64,000 nt of DNA from Exiguobacterium sp. KRL4 (GCF_001870785.1 NZ_MOLV01000005.1:124001-188000); one strand, 5' to 3'. Shown: positions 43,839 through 54,044, counted from the first letter of the stretch. Notes: a model not told the origin generated them from the letters alone. Numbers and translations are program-made.

Positions 43839-44624
43839 TTAAGGTTCACTTTTAGTTTCGATTGACGGATCACCCAGTCGGTATTTTTCGACGGCAACAA
43901 TCAAAATCGTGATGATGACAAGTAAGAACCAGGAGGAGAGTTTACCGAAGTCGACCACTTCCCATCCATCCTGCTGATTCGGGTAGACCCACCCCTTAAA
44001 AAACGTCACGATGTTTTCTGCAAGCCAGATGAACCAGGCAATCAAACCGAACGACAGGACAAGCGGCATCCGGTAGACGGTCTCATCCAACCGGTAATAG
44101 ACCCATGATTTTAAGAAGACCAGTGCGACCAGTGCCATCAAAATCCAGCGAAAATCAAGTAACCAGTGATGGGTAAAAAAATTCAAGTAGACTAAGAGAC
44201 CTATCACTAAGGCAAGTCCAGGACGTGGAAACGCGGTGACACGGAGATCAAACCGCCGAAAGGCCTGACAAATGTAACTTGCGACACTGGCATACATGAA
44301 GCCGGCATAGAGCGGTACACCAAAGACTTTGCTCCAGGCTTCTTCCGGATAACTCCAGGAACCGACCTGGACCTTGAACAATTCAAGACCTAGACCAATC
44401 GCATGGAAGATTAAGATCAGTTTAAACTCTTCTTTTGTTTCATACCGTGTCACGAGCAACACGATTTGCACGATGAGACACCAGAGCAGCAACAAATCAT
44501 AACGGGCAATCGGTTCAGACGGCAGATAACGGGATGCCGCAAGCGCAAAGAAAATTGCGACCGGGAAGACACAACAGATGGCTTCAAGATATGTAAAACG
44601 GATGAAATGCTGAATTTTCTGCAA
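43839..44624 (-). CDS. DUF817 integral membrane protein (YoaT-like)
   Basis: 261 residues, eight or so membrane segments. KVQVGSWSYPEEAWSKVFGVPLY and FFTHHWLLDFRWILM are strong matches to DUF817. The two aromatic-rich loops and His pair (HH near 147) may bind a ligand. Function unknown. Start is TTG (44624) 7 bp from GGGGGG. Divergent from the YczE-like gene across 150 bp. Confidence 0.82.
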   Translation of the reverse strand: MQKIQHFIRFTYLEAICCVFPVAIFFALAASRYLPSEPIARYDLLLLWCLIVQIVLLVTRYETKEEFKLILIFHAIGLGLELFKVQVGSWSYPEEAWSKVFGVPLYAGFMYASVASYICQAFRRFDLRVTAFPRPGLALVIGLLVYLNFFTHHWLLDFRWILMALVALVFLKSWVYYRLDETVYRMPLVLSFGLIAWFIWLAENIVTFFKGWVYPNQQDGWEVVDFGKLSSWFLLVIITILIVAVEKYRLGDPSIETKSEP

Positions 44625-44774
44625 GACGATCCCCCCTTTTTCTTAGTATACGGATAAGATGTCCTCATTCCCTCCATCTCAAGATGGAAAATATCGGATT
44701 CGCTTTAATTTTCTCTACCAAACATGATACAGTTAATGAATCAATTTTAATCCAGAATGAGGTGTTATCCGTAA

Positions 44775-45443
44775 ATGATGCAGACCCTTCAAACGTCCTG
44801 GCTGTTACGTTCAGTCTTAAAATGGGCATTGTTCTTATTTGGTCTTTTTTTACTCGCCGTCGGTTCATCAATGATGATCACGGCACAACTTGGTGTCTCG
44901 ACGTGGGACGTCCTTCACCTTGGCCTCCAAAATAAAACACCGTTTTCCGTCGGGACGATCATCCTCCTTGTCGGATTGTTGTTGGTATTCGTCAAGTATT
45001 TGCTCGACCGGATCACACCCCAGGTCGGTACACTCGTCAACGCGATCTTCGTCGGGGTGTTCATGAACTTAGTCCTCGGTTCTGGTCTCTTACCCTCCTT
45101 TTCATCCGTTTGGCAAAATACGCTTTGGCTGATCACTGGTATCTTCATCATTGGAATGGGAGCGGGGCTTTATGTCGCTGTCGGGTATGGCGCCGGCCCC
45201 CGTGATGGACTGACCTTGACGCTTGCTGAACGCTTTGGAACGTCGATCCGGATGATGCGGACGTTCATGGAAATCACCGCCTGCGGAATCGGTTGGTTAC
45301 TCGGTGGACCGGTTTTCTTTGGAACGATCTTATCTATTTTCTTGATCGGTCCGTTCCTGCAGTTTTGGTTAGGTCATTTCCGGCGGATGATTGCCGCGAT
45401 CGATGCCGGGACGACTCCTCGGAAACAACAAAAAATCAGTTAA
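44775..45443 (+). CDS. YczE/YitT-family membrane protein
   Basis: 222 residues, five membrane segments: LLAVGSSMMITAQLGVSTWDVLHLGL and GYGAGPRDGLTLTLAERFG carry the family's repeated Gly-rich/Trp pattern. YczE is a Bacillus membrane protein needed for lipopeptide production in that species; here no such cluster exists and the role is open. ATG follows GAGGT. Single gene with a terminator. Confidence 0.78.
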   Translation: MMQTLQTSWLLRSVLKWALFLFGLFLLAVGSSMMITAQLGVSTWDVLHLGLQNKTPFSVGTIILLVGLLLVFVKYLLDRITPQVGTLVNAIFVGVFMNLVLGSGLLPSFSSVWQNTLWLITGIFIIGMGAGLYVAVGYGAGPRDGLTLTLAERFGTSIRMMRTFMEITACGIGWLLGGPVFFGTILSIFLIGPFLQFWLGHFRRMIAAIDAGTTPRKQQKIS

Positions 45444-45447
45444 ATCA

Positions 45448-45479
45448 GATACCCTTTCACTTGAAACGGTATCTTTTTT
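45448..45479 (+). terminator. terminator of the YczE-like gene
   Basis: AGATACC-c-TTTC / GAAA-c-GGTATCT stem, six T. Confidence 0.82.
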
Positions 45480-45499
45480 GCGTCGATCAAGCATATTCG

Positions 45500-45551
45500 T
45501 TGCAACAGTGAAACAGACACGTTATATTCGTTTACATATCAATCTTTGATA
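45500..45551 (+). promoter_or_regulatory. promoter and putative operator of the marR-nitroreductase operon
   Basis: -35 TTGCAA (45500-45505), 17-bp spacer, -10 TATATT (45523-45528). The inverted repeat TATCAA-TCT-TTGATA (45537-45551) begins about 8 bp after the -10, over the start site, where a MarR repressor would block transcription. Confidence 0.6.
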
Positions 45552-45585
45552 CGTCAAGGATTTTTCGGACGAAGGGAAGGATGTG

Positions 45586-46041
45586 ATGAAGTTGAGTATT
45601 TCCTGTACTGAAAAAGGACGGCTGATTTATGCACTTGTCTCCGTCAATAAGACGATTGCTCAAAAATTCGATCTCTGTACGGACGGCTTTAGCCAAACCC
45701 GGATGGACTTATTAGCCCAACTCGAGGTCGATACGACGATCAGCCAAAAAGAGTTACAGCAACGGGTCAACGTCGATAATGCTGCCGTGACACGCCATTT
45801 GAAGCATCTCGAAACAAAAGGGATGATTGAACGTGTGCGTTCAGCAACGGATAACCGCGTCATTCTCGTTTCATTGACGCAAGAAGGCGCAACCCGCATT
45901 ACACGACTACGTGAGCAAAAAGATGAATTCCTCGAGCAGTTGCTCGAAGGATTCACGGCAGACGAACAACATCAGTTGGCTCAAATGATGCAACGAATTG
46001 AAAACAATGCGCTCACTTTACCTAAAACAACCGTTAATTAA
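45586..46041 (+). CDS. MarR-family transcriptional regulator
   Basis: 151 residues, winged helix with ISQKELQQRVNVDNAAVTRH as recognition region and wing RSATDNRVILVSLT. Cys7 and Cys31 are positioned for redox or electrophile sensing, as in quinone-responsive MarR proteins (MhqR, OhrR-type), but I cannot say which. ATG 45586 lies 5-6 bp after GGGAAGG; a GTG 3 bp upstream is less likely. First gene of an operon with two nitroreductases, probably autoregulated through the inverted repeat at 45537-45551. Confidence 0.88.
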   Translation: MKLSISCTEKGRLIYALVSVNKTIAQKFDLCTDGFSQTRMDLLAQLEVDTTISQKELQQRVNVDNAAVTRHLKHLETKGMIERVRSATDNRVILVSLTQEGATRITRLREQKDEFLEQLLEGFTADEQHQLAQMMQRIENNALTLPKTTVN

Positions 46042-46056
46042 AAAGGAGAATGTCAG

Positions 46057-46692
46057 ATGACTACACAAACTACGACTGATTTCATGGAAATCGTTAAAGG
46101 ACGCCGCTCGATCCGTAACTACGACACAAACGTCAAAATTTCTAAAGAAGAGATGACACAAATTCTTGAAGAAGCAACACTTGCTCCATCTTCTGTCAAC
46201 ATGCAACCATGGCGTTTCCTCGTCATCGACAGCGCTGAAGGGAAAGCGACGCTTGCTCCACTCGCTAAATTCAACCAAGTTCAAGTTGAGTCATCCTCTG
46301 CTGTCATCGCTGTCTTCGGCGACATGAATGCAATCGATCAACTTGAAAACATTTATGATACAGCAGTCGCACAAGGACTCATGCCGCAAGAAGTCCGCGA
46401 CCGTCAAGTACCTGCGATTCAAGGCATGTACGAACATGTACCTGCGAGCGCACTCAAAGACAGTATCTTGATCGATTCAGGTCTCGTCTCCATGCAATTG
46501 ATGCTCGTCGCGCGTGCGCACGGATATGACACAAATCCGATCGGCGGCTACGAAAAAGAGCAAATCGCAGAAGCATTCGGCATGGATAAAGACCGTTATG
46601 TACCGGTCATGCTCCTTTCGATCGGAAAAGCCGTTGACGCCGGGTACCCATCCGTTCGCCTGCCAATCAACGACATCACAGACTGGAAATAA
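46057..46692 (+). CDS. nitroreductase-family protein, copy 1
   Basis: 211 residues, FMN-dependent NAD(P)H nitro/quinone reductase fold: GRRSIRNYD binds FMN phosphate, LAPSSVNMQPWRF and NPIGGYEK complete the site. Closest in type to the MhqN/YodC quinone-inducible reductases of Bacillus, so it likely detoxifies quinones or nitroaromatics. 15 bp after the marR stop, ATG behind GGAGAATGTCAG. About 89% identical to copy 2; differences gather at residues 92-135. Confidence 0.9.
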   Translation: MTTQTTTDFMEIVKGRRSIRNYDTNVKISKEEMTQILEEATLAPSSVNMQPWRFLVIDSAEGKATLAPLAKFNQVQVESSSAVIAVFGDMNAIDQLENIYDTAVAQGLMPQEVRDRQVPAIQGMYEHVPASALKDSILIDSGLVSMQLMLVARAHGYDTNPIGGYEKEQIAEAFGMDKDRYVPVMLLSIGKAVDAGYPSVRLPINDITDWK

Positions 46693-46743
46693 ATACGACG
46701 TAACTCAAAAAATAGAGATCAGATAAAAGGGAGATTAATGACT

Positions 46744-47379
46744 ATGACAACTCAAACAACTACAGACTTTATGGAAATCGTTAAAGGACGCCGCTCAATC
46801 CGCAACTACGACACAAACGTCAAGATTTCAAAAGAAGAGATGACACAAATCCTTGAAGAAGCAACACTTGCTCCATCTTCGGTCAACATGCAGCCATGGC
46901 GTTTCCTCGTCATCGACAGCGCAGAAGGTAAAGCGACACTCGCTCCACTCGCTAGATTCAACCAAGTCCAAGTCGAGACATCATCTGCTGTCATCGCCGT
47001 CTTCGGTGACATGAATGCCGTCGACAGCATCGATACGATCTACGATATGGCTGTTGAAAAAGGACTTATGCCGCAAGATGTCCGCGATCGTCAAGTACCT
47101 GCCATCAAAGGATTCTACAGCCCGGAAGATACGGACACACTCCGCGACAGCATCTTGATCGATTCAGGTCTCGTCTCGATGCAATTGATGCTCGTCGCGC
47201 GTGCGCACGGCTATGACACAAACCCAATCGGTGGCTACGAAAAAGATCAAATCGCGGAAGCGTTCGGTATGGATAAAGACCGTTATCTTCCTGTCATGCT
47301 CCTTTCAATCGGGAAAGCCGTTGACGCTGGGTACCCATCAGTCCGTCTGCCAATCAACGACATCACAGACTGGAAATAA
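46744..47379 (+). CDS. nitroreductase-family protein, copy 2
   Basis: 211 residues, same fold and FMN-site motifs as copy 1. The first 69 residues are identical, as is the last 29; the changed block around residues 118-133 (SPEDTDT for EHVPASA) lies in the substrate-facing helices, so specificity may differ. Start is taken as 46744, matching copy 1; an ATG 6 bp upstream also exists near GGGAG. 51 bp gap, same operon, terminator after it. Confidence 0.9.
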   Translation: MTTQTTTDFMEIVKGRRSIRNYDTNVKISKEEMTQILEEATLAPSSVNMQPWRFLVIDSAEGKATLAPLARFNQVQVETSSAVIAVFGDMNAVDSIDTIYDMAVEKGLMPQDVRDRQVPAIKGFYSPEDTDTLRDSILIDSGLVSMQLMLVARAHGYDTNPIGGYEKDQIAEAFGMDKDRYLPVMLLSIGKAVDAGYPSVRLPINDITDWK

Positions 47380-47392
47380 TCGTTTTCGAACT

Positions 47393-47424
47393 CCGGATTC
47401 CTCAACAGGAATCCGGTTTTTTTT
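47393..47424 (+). terminator. terminator of the nitroreductase operon
   Basis: Perfect CCGGATTCC / GGAATCCGG stem, loop TCAACA, eight T. Confidence 0.9.
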
Positions 47425-47454
47425 GTATACTGACGAAAAGGAGCTGGTCAAACG

Positions 47455-48765
47455 ATGTATGATGTGACAATTATCGGTGCCGGTGTCGCCGGAATCTTTT
47501 TAGCCCATGAATTGATGGAGCAGGGTCAGACGGTCCTATTGGTCGATGCCGGAAAACCACTTGAGCAACGGACCAAGCAGGAAGCCTATCTTGGCTTTGG
47601 CGGACTTGGTAAGTCAGAAGGGAAATACAACTATTCTGCTGGGTTTGGAGGCGAACTCGCTGAGAAGCTTGGACCGGAAACAACGCTTCGTCTGATGCAA
47701 CAGGTCGATGCGCTCCTTTGTCGCTACGGAGCAGATGAAGTCGAGTCCTACTCCACGTCCAATGCCGTTCTAGCTGATCGGGCAAAAGCAGTCGGTCTTG
47801 AGACAATCGAAACGACGGTCCGGCACTTAGGGACTGCATTATCGGAACGTATACTGAGACAACTTGAAACTGTGTTGTGGGAATCTGTTACATTCCGCTT
47901 TGAGACGTCTGTCGATACGATCAAAAAGCGACCAAACGGGTTTATGCTCACGACTGGAATCGAGACGTTTTCGAGTCAGCGCGTTGTCTTCGCGACCGGA
48001 CGTTCCGGTACCGAGTGGATGCAGGCGCAACTTCAGACGCTTGGATTGGTTCAAAATAAAACCCGTCTCGACCTCGGCATCCGGATCGAGATGGAAGAAA
48101 CAGCATTCCGGACATTGTTACAAGACACGTTCGAAACGAAACTGGCCTATGCGTCAGCAGCAGGAACTGCCGTTACATACTGCATGAATCCGAAAGGACG
48201 GATCATCCGCAAACATCAGGAAGGTCTTGTCATGCCGGACGGGCAAAACTTCCGGGAACAGGATACCGGGACGACCAACTTGAACTTCACGCTGTTTTTA
48301 CCCCGTTACTTTGCGACACTCGAAGAAGCCAATCACTATGCCGCTTCCGTCATCGGACAGATCAATCAAGGGACGGACCGGATCGTCGTCCAACGGCTCG
48401 GGGATTTACGGGCTGGTCGTTCTACGCTGTCAGATGCTCTCGCTGAAAACAAAGTGCGCCCGACACTTGAAGCGACACCAGGTAATCTGATAAAGGAAGT
48501 CCCGGGCACTGACATCTCGGTCTTGCTAGAATTTCTGAAACGACTTGAGTACTTGCTCGAAACACCGCTCTCAAGCGACACACTGCTGTACGGGATGGAC
48601 GGGAAATTTTATGCTCCGATGCTGTCGACTTCCATTACGTTTGAGACGGACATTCCGGGACTGTATGCAATCGGGGATTGCTCCGGTGTGACCCACTCGC
48701 TGTCGCAAGCAGCTGCGAGCGGACTGTATCTCGGACAACACCTGACACAAAAAAACAGCCGTTAA
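47455..48765 (+). CDS. NAD(P)/FAD-dependent oxidoreductase (COG2509-like)
   Basis: 436 residues. Dinucleotide-binding VTIIGAGVAGIFLAHEL at the start, a flavin-loop LGFGGLGKSEGKYNYSAGFG, and a second FAD contact GLYAIGDCSGVTHSLSQAAASG near the end. The middle has an insertion with two beta regions. The family is found widely and lacks a defined reaction; GGxG..EGK...S may bind a phosphate or nucleotide. ATG follows AAAGGAG. Ends at a hairpin shared with the convergent DbpA gene. Confidence 0.82.
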   Translation: MYDVTIIGAGVAGIFLAHELMEQGQTVLLVDAGKPLEQRTKQEAYLGFGGLGKSEGKYNYSAGFGGELAEKLGPETTLRLMQQVDALLCRYGADEVESYSTSNAVLADRAKAVGLETIETTVRHLGTALSERILRQLETVLWESVTFRFETSVDTIKKRPNGFMLTTGIETFSSQRVVFATGRSGTEWMQAQLQTLGLVQNKTRLDLGIRIEMEETAFRTLLQDTFETKLAYASAAGTAVTYCMNPKGRIIRKHQEGLVMPDGQNFREQDTGTTNLNFTLFLPRYFATLEEANHYAASVIGQINQGTDRIVVQRLGDLRAGRSTLSDALAENKVRPTLEATPGNLIKEVPGTDISVLLEFLKRLEYLLETPLSSDTLLYGMDGKFYAPMLSTSITFETDIPGLYAIGDCSGVTHSLSQAAASGLYLGQHLTQKNSR

Positions 48766-48790
48766 GAGATCAGTTCTCTTTAGACGGCTG
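48756..48790. terminator. bidirectional terminator
   Basis: CAGCCGT..AAGAGA paired with TCTCTT..ACGGCTG, loop TCAGT; A-run before, T-run on the other strand. Confidence 0.8.
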
Positions 48791-48797
48791 CTGCCAT

Positions 48798-50243
48798 TTA
48801 TTTTTTGAACGCTTCATACACCTTCAGCTGTTTGCCTTTGACTTTTGTCGTCTTCATCGCCCGCAAGACGAGTGGACCTTTGCCATTCAGGATTTCCACG
48901 TACGTGACGGTATCCTGGATTGTGATGATCCCGATGTCTTGAGCGGTCATCCCTTCGATTTTGGCAATCGTGCCAACAAAATCAACGGCACGCAGTTTCT
49001 TTTTCTTCCCGCCGTTAAAATACAACTTCATGATATCAGCGTTAAGTTGCTCCGTTTTCGAAGCCCGGACGTCTGCTGTCGTGATCTTCTCTTCAAAGGC
49101 ATCTGCTGTCCGAATCAATTCCCGTTCAGTCGGTGCCTGGCGTTTTTCAATCGCCTCACCGCGGTACTGTTCGACTTCACGCAGACGACGCATATCCGAC
49201 TCGGTCACTAAACTGATCGCTTTTCCGAGTGCACCGGCACGTCCTGTCCGCCCTGTCCGGTGAACATAACTTTCTTTTTCAACCGGCATATCGTACTGGA
49301 TGACATGGGTGATGTTTTCGATATCAATCCCGCGTGCTGCGACATCCGTCGCGACGAGATAACGGAATTCACCTGCTCGGAACGCTTTCATGACGGCAAG
49401 ACGCTCATCCTGTTCCATGCCACCATGAATTTTTTCGACCGGATACTCCATCGCGGTTAATCCTTGTGCCACAAAATCGACATGTTCTTTTGTCCGGCAG
49501 AAAATCATGCAACGGTCTGGATTTTCGACGACCGTGACATCTTTCAGGATGGCGAACTTCGTTTTGTCGGTCACAGAAATATAACTGTGTTCGATTTCTG
49601 CGATTTCAGTTGCCTTTGTCATAATCTCGACTTCCTTTGGTGCCTGCATGTAGCGATCACTCAACTGATGAATATCTTGCGGGAACGTCGCTGAGAACAA
49701 CATCGTCGTCCGTTGCTTCGGTAATTGCTTCAAAATCGTATCGACTTGATCGAGGAAGCCCATATTGAGCATCTCGTCTGCTTCATCGAGGACAAGGTAT
49801 TTGACCTTCTCGAGCGATAATGTCCCCCGCTCTAAATGATCGAGGACACGACCCGGTGTCCCGACGACGATGTGCGTCTTTTGTTTCAGTTCCGCGACTT
49901 GACCTCGGAATGGCTGTTTGCCGAATACGGCGGTCGCCTTGATACGTTTGTAACGCCCGATGTTCATGACGTCTTCCGTGACTTGTAACGCAAGTTCACG
50001 GGTTGGTGTCAAAATCAACGCCTGTGGTTTGTTTTCTTCCCACTCGATCAGTTCGCAAAGCGGAATCCCGAATGATGCCGTCTTTCCGCTGCCGGTCCGT
50101 GATTTGACGATGATATCTTTTTCGGACAAGGCGACCGGAATGACCGCTTGCTGGACATCGGTCGGCGTATGGTAACCGAGTTGTTCAATGGCTTCTAGAA
50201 TCGGTGCACTGAGTTGAAAATCAGTAAATGGTTTTTTAGACAT
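48798..50243 (-). CDS. dbpA: ATP-dependent RNA helicase DbpA (YxiN)
   Basis: 481 residues. DEAD-box core with [33 protein letters not shown] and HRTGRTGR, then a C-terminal RNA-recognition-like domain (about 405-480; [26 protein letters not shown]). In E. coli and Bacillus this domain locks the helicase to hairpin 92 of 23S rRNA for large-subunit assembly. The start MSKKPFTDF is followed by the Q motif [14 protein letters not shown] 50243 has no strong ribosome site close by (ACTCAC upstream), an oddity. Monocistronic. Confidence 0.92.
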   Translation of the reverse strand: MSKKPFTDFQLSAPILEAIEQLGYHTPTDVQQAVIPVALSEKDIIVKSRTGSGKTASFGIPLCELIEWEENKPQALILTPTRELALQVTEDVMNIGRYKRIKATAVFGKQPFRGQVAELKQKTHIVVGTPGRVLDHLERGTLSLEKVKYLVLDEADEMLNMGFLDQVDTILKQLPKQRTTMLFSATFPQDIHQLSDRYMQAPKEVEIMTKATEIAEIEHSYISVTDKTKFAILKDVTVVENPDRCMIFCRTKEHVDFVAQGLTAMEYPVEKIHGGMEQDERLAVMKAFRAGEFRYLVATDVAARGIDIENITHVIQYDMPVEKESYVHRTGRTGRAGALGKAISLVTESDMRRLREVEQYRGEAIEKRQAPTERELIRTADAFEEKITTADVRASKTEQLNADIMKLYFNGGKKKKLRAVDFVGTIAKIEGMTAQDIGIITIQDTVTYVEILNGKGPLVLRAMKTTKVKGKQLKVYEAFKK

Positions 50244-50348
50244 GTGAGTACCTCATTTATTTTATAGTTTAATTTTGAAATAGGGATTAGCGCGTCATAT
50301 ATTAGACGTGACTTCTCATTATGCGCTACTTTCGACAGGACGTCAAAA

Positions 50349-50376
50349 GAGCTTCCCATCAACTGACGGGAAGCTC
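50349..50376 (-). terminator. terminator of rlmN
   Basis: GAGCTTCCC / GGGAAGCTC stem, 10-nt loop, TTTT on the minus strand. Confidence 0.8.
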
Positions 50377-50383
50377 GACTTGC

Positions 50384-51457
50384 TTATTTTGCTGCGACTG
50401 TATCTTTTTTGATCTGTTTACTACGTAATTGACCACAAGCAGCATCAATATCCGTACCGTGCTCAAGACGGACACCACAGTTCAAACCGTTCTTTTTCAA
50501 CGTATCATAAAACGCTGAGATGTCTTCCGACGTACTCCGTTGGTATTGACCATGCTCATCGACCGGATTGTATGGAATCAAGTTGACGTACGTCAAATGA
50601 CGTTTGTCTTCGAACAATTTCGCAAGCTCGATCGCTTGGGCTTTTTGGTCGTTGACACCACGTAAAAGAATGTACTCAATCGTGATTTTCCGGTTCGTCG
50701 TCTTGACGTAATAATCGATGGCAGGCATCAATTTCTCGAGCGGAATCGCACGGTTGATTTTCATGATTTGTGTCCGGAGTTCGTTGTTTGGCGCGTGAAG
50801 TGAAATCGCCAAGTTGACTTGAAGTTTTAAATCTGCGAATTTGTAGATCTTGTCTGCAAGTCCACTTGTCGAGACCGTGATGTGACGCGCACCAATCGCA
50901 AGACCGTTATGGTCTTTGATGACGTTCAAGAAATCGACCATATTGTCGAAGTTATCAAACGGCTCACCGATACCCATGACGACGACGTGGCTGACACGTT
51001 CTTCTTTACCGACGGCATCGAGGTGATGCTGGACGTTCATGATCTGCTCGACGATTTCTCCAGCCGAAAGATCGCGGCTTTTCTTGATCAGGCCACTGGC
51101 ACAGAAACTACAGCCGATGTTGCAACCAACTTGTGTCGTGACACAGACAGACAAGCCGTACTTGTGACGCATCAAGACCGTTTCAATCAAACTACCATCG
51201 TACAATTTGAAGAGGAACTTGATCGTTCCATCTGCTGATTCTTGTTTGACGGATTCTGTCATCGAATTAATCGCAAAACTCTGATCTAACAACTCAAGGC
51301 AATCCTTGTTGACATTCGTCATTTCTGCGAAAGTAGTGACACGTTTACGATACAACCAATCCCATACTTGTTTCGCACGGAACGGTTTGTGACCTTGATG
51401 CGATAACCATTCTGTCATCTGCTCAATTGTTAATCCATAAATGGACGGTTTATTCAT
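50384..51457 (-). CDS. rlmN: 23S rRNA (adenine2503-C2)- and tRNA-methyltransferase RlmN
   Basis: 357 residues, radical-SAM enzyme. The iron-sulfur cluster motif is CNIGCSFC (CxxxCxxC); GIGEPFDNF and [21 protein letters not shown] are RlmN-type, and the methyl-carrier Cys is likely in [18 protein letters not shown] (last Cys). It methylates A2503 of 23S rRNA and A37 of some tRNAs. Start MNKPSIYGL at 51457 follows GAGGTCTCACTA; a start 72 bp upstream is unsupported. Housekeeping gene, single, terminated by 50349-50376. Confidence 0.93.
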   Translation of the reverse strand: MNKPSIYGLTIEQMTEWLSHQGHKPFRAKQVWDWLYRKRVTTFAEMTNVNKDCLELLDQSFAINSMTESVKQESADGTIKFLFKLYDGSLIETVLMRHKYGLSVCVTTQVGCNIGCSFCASGLIKKSRDLSAGEIVEQIMNVQHHLDAVGKEERVSHVVVMGIGEPFDNFDNMVDFLNVIKDHNGLAIGARHITVSTSGLADKIYKFADLKLQVNLAISLHAPNNELRTQIMKINRAIPLEKLMPAIDYYVKTTNRKITIEYILLRGVNDQKAQAIELAKLFEDKRHLTYVNLIPYNPVDEHGQYQRSTSEDISAFYDTLKKNGLNCGVRLEHGTDIDAACGQLRSKQIKKDTVAAK

Positions 51458-51601
51458 TAGTGAGACCTCATTTCTTTTTCCAGAACTATAACATTCCTTT
51501 ATCTTAGTAAAAATCGAGCACTTACGCAACGTTCAAATCCTAAATGTTCACTTTCTGTAAATTTCCGCGTCTTCTTTGGCCTGTTTTCTGATTCGATTGT
51601 G

Positions 51602-52408
51602 TCAGATCGACAAACTTCGTTTCCGAAAACCCCAAAACGCACTTGCGTTAAAAAACAGACTGATTCCCGCAAGAATCGATAGGTGAAGAAATAAATCACT
51701 CGTCCCTTCTAATAACTGTTGTGTATTAAAAAGACTGAAAATCGAACCATAACGCATCCAATCCATTTTTTCACTCAACCCCGCCCCAATCGTCAAGACG
51801 ATCGATAGTACAAGCACACCACCCGCAATCGAAAAGGCACGCCGCTCATCGTCAAACAAGGTCGCGACGAACAGGGTGAAGCCGCCAATCGCATAGAGTA
51901 CGAACAACGCATTCACTTGAAAGCGGACCAAGGTCATCCCATCAATCGAAACACCGGAAACGAACCAGTCCGCTAGCAACAAGACAAACGTATTGAATAA
52001 TACAAGGCATGTACTGGCAATCATCATCACGATCATCGCAGACGCGGTGTATTGATGGCGTGTAATCGGCGCCGCGAGGTATAAAATCAGTTCCCCGTTG
52101 TCGATCGGTCGGGCCAGCAGTCGTGCTGCAAGCGATAATAAGAACAGGGAGGCGATGATTTGAAAGATCAATCCGTAATAATTACCGCCCAGTAAATCCA
52201 GGACGTTATCAAATCCGGTCACCTTGTCGTACTGAAAGGCTTTTAAGACTTCCGGTGGCAACGCTTGAAGCTTCGCTTCGAGCAGACCACTCTTCATCAT
52301 CGAGGGATACAGCGCCGCAAGCATCAACAAATACAGACTCGTTCCAACGGCATACGCTGTGATCGGTTTTCCGTTGTGCTTCAATAACGACCAAATGATG
52401 GTCATCAT
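51602..52408 (-). CDS. ABC-2 type transporter permease
   Basis: 268 residues, six membrane segments (near 17-35, 80-100, 118-145, 165-180, 190-210 and 235-255). A YdbJ/YhfP-like or NosY-like ABC-2 permease: PIDNGELILYLAAPITRHQYTAS is the mid-protein coupling helix. Its ATG overlaps the ATPase stop by ATGA, so both are made as a pair. Substrate unknown; similar pairs export lipids, peptides or antibiotics. Confidence 0.82.
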   Translation of the reverse strand: MMTIIWSLLKHNGKPITAYAVGTSLYLLMLAALYPSMMKSGLLEAKLQALPPEVLKAFQYDKVTGFDNVLDLLGGNYYGLIFQIIASLFLLSLAARLLARPIDNGELILYLAAPITRHQYTASAMIVMMIASTCLVLFNTFVLLLADWFVSGVSIDGMTLVRFQVNALFVLYAIGGFTLFVATLFDDERRAFSIAGGVLVLSIVLTIGAGLSEKMDWMRYGSIFSLFNTQQLLEGTSDLFLHLSILAGISLFFNASAFWGFRKRSLSI

Positions 52409-53286
52409 GGTGATTCCTCCTCACTATAATAATGTAAGAAGACATGTTCCAAGTCATCCGCGGAAGAGTGAATCGTCCGCACATCATACTCCGTCAAGAA
52501 ACGGATGACTTGATTTAAAGTCAATTGCTTCGTCGTCACAAAAGACACCTGATTCTGCATCCGTTCACTTCCGATTTGTCTAGCGAATTGTTCCGCATGT
52601 GCCGCTAACCCAAATTCAATCGTGTATTGTTTTCGACTCGAACGAACCAGCTCATGAATGTCTGCTTCGATGATGATTCGTCCTTCTTTGATGAGGGCGG
52701 CCCGGTCACATGATTTTTCCATCTCCGGAAAATGATGTGAACTCATCAAAATCGCTTTCCCCCGTTGTCGTTCTTCATCAATCAAGGCTAAGAAACGCTC
52801 CTGCATCAACGGATCGAGCCCACTCGTCGGTTCATCCAACAGATAAACCGGTGCATCTTTCATGAAACAGCCGACTAATGCCAGTTTCTGTTTCATTCCT
52901 TTCGACATCTTTCGAATTTTCGTTTTCGTCTCAAACGGAAAACGTTCCAACAATTCCAATTGACGTTCCGGTTTACTATGATGTAGTTTCTGCATCAAGT
53001 GTAAAATTTGCTCGCCTGTAAAATCACCAGGTAAATTGATCTCGCCTGGTAAGTAACCGACGATTCGTTTTACCTCTTCTGTTTGGTTCCAACAGTCATA
53101 ACCACCGATTGTCGCATGACCGGAGTCCGCTCGAATCAAGCCCATTAGTTGCCGGATCGCCGTTGACTTCCCCGCTCCGTTCGGTCCGATGAAACCAAAT
53201 ACCATTCCCGGTTCCACCGAAAAACTGACATCAAACAAACCTCGTTTCGGTGCAAATTCTTTTGTCACATGTTCCAAATGAATCAT
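52405..53286 (-). CDS. ABC transporter ATPase
   Basis: 293 residues: Walker A GPNGAGKST (about 34), signature MSKGMKQKLAL, Walker B VYLLDEPTSGLDPL and the SSHHFPEMEKSC switch region. C-terminal 70 residues extend past the usual ATPase, as in multidrug or lantibiotic-export ATPases. ATG follows GAGGCG. Forms a simple exporter with the downstream permease. Confidence 0.9.
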   Translation of the reverse strand: MIHLEHVTKEFAPKRGLFDVSFSVEPGMVFGFIGPNGAGKSTAIRQLMGLIRADSGHATIGGYDCWNQTEEVKRIVGYLPGEINLPGDFTGEQILHLMQKLHHSKPERQLELLERFPFETKTKIRKMSKGMKQKLALVGCFMKDAPVYLLDEPTSGLDPLMQERFLALIDEERQRGKAILMSSHHFPEMEKSCDRAALIKEGRIIIEADIHELVRSSRKQYTIEFGLAAHAEQFARQIGSERMQNQVSFVTTKQLTLNQVIRFLTEYDVRTIHSSADDLEHVFLHYYSEEESP

Positions 53287-53326
53287 CCGAATCGCCTCAC
53301 TTTTTTGGGAGATCGCCGTTAGTACC

Positions 53327-53959
53327 TTATACCCGTTTTGCTACTTTCCGGGACAGATCCATTCGATAAATGACAAATCGTTCGTCGTGATTTTTTTCAA
53401 ACAATTCCTTTAAACGAACTTCTTCGACTTGTTCAAATACCGTTTGATGCTCTAAATAATACCGGTACTCATCTGCCGGATAATAAAGGATAAGGTCGAC
53501 CGCACGTGGATGCCGCTCGACAGACATCAGAATCTGGTCGACGACCTTCATGAAGATTTGAATCGAAAATGGATTAAAAAAATAACATGTCGTGACGTCA
53601 TCCGGAATCGAATACGCTTCCGCATACGTATGTTCAAAACGAATGCTCCCTCGCCGCTTTTTCATCTTTTTCGTGTACGCTATCTGATTCGCAAGCGCAT
53701 CCTCGTAAAACTGACCATTCATCTCAATTCCGATGACGGAACAATCAAACCGATCATGCAAGTAAAAATTCAAGCGTCCTTTTCCGCACCCAAAATCAAT
53801 CACCGTATCGGTCGGGTCAAACGGATAGACGGCACATAATTCCTCGAGTGCCGCGTAAGGAGTCGGCTCGTAACGGTTGTAATGGCTGAAGGCGTTATAG
53901 AGATGTTGGACTTCGATCGTCTTGATGTGTAGACGTGCTTCATAATCTTGTTCATTCAT
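53327..53959 (-). CDS. class I SAM-dependent methyltransferase
   Basis: 210 residues. Motif I VIDFGCGKGRLNFYL, motif II VIGIEMNGQFYEDAL, and CYFFNPFSIQIFMKV as motif IV. The start HIKTIEVQHLYNAFSHYNRYEPTPYAALEELC is of the methyltransferase-31-like branch. Substrate unknown. The gene lies 40 bp upstream of the ABC genes on the same strand with no terminator, so it may be in their operon and could modify the exported substrate or cell wall. Confidence 0.82.
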   Translation of the reverse strand: MNEQDYEARLHIKTIEVQHLYNAFSHYNRYEPTPYAALEELCAVYPFDPTDTVIDFGCGKGRLNFYLHDRFDCSVIGIEMNGQFYEDALANQIAYTKKMKKRRGSIRFEHTYAEAYSIPDDVTTCYFFNPFSIQIFMKVVDQILMSVERHPRAVDLILYYPADEYRYYLEHQTVFEQVEEVRLKELFEKNHDERFVIYRMDLSRKVAKRV

Positions 53960-54044
53960 AATGATGGATTCCTTCTTTCAAGCATTGTTGTTTCCATCGT
54001 ACTATACTTAAAAGGTACACAATTCGATAAAAGGGGATGTTTGT

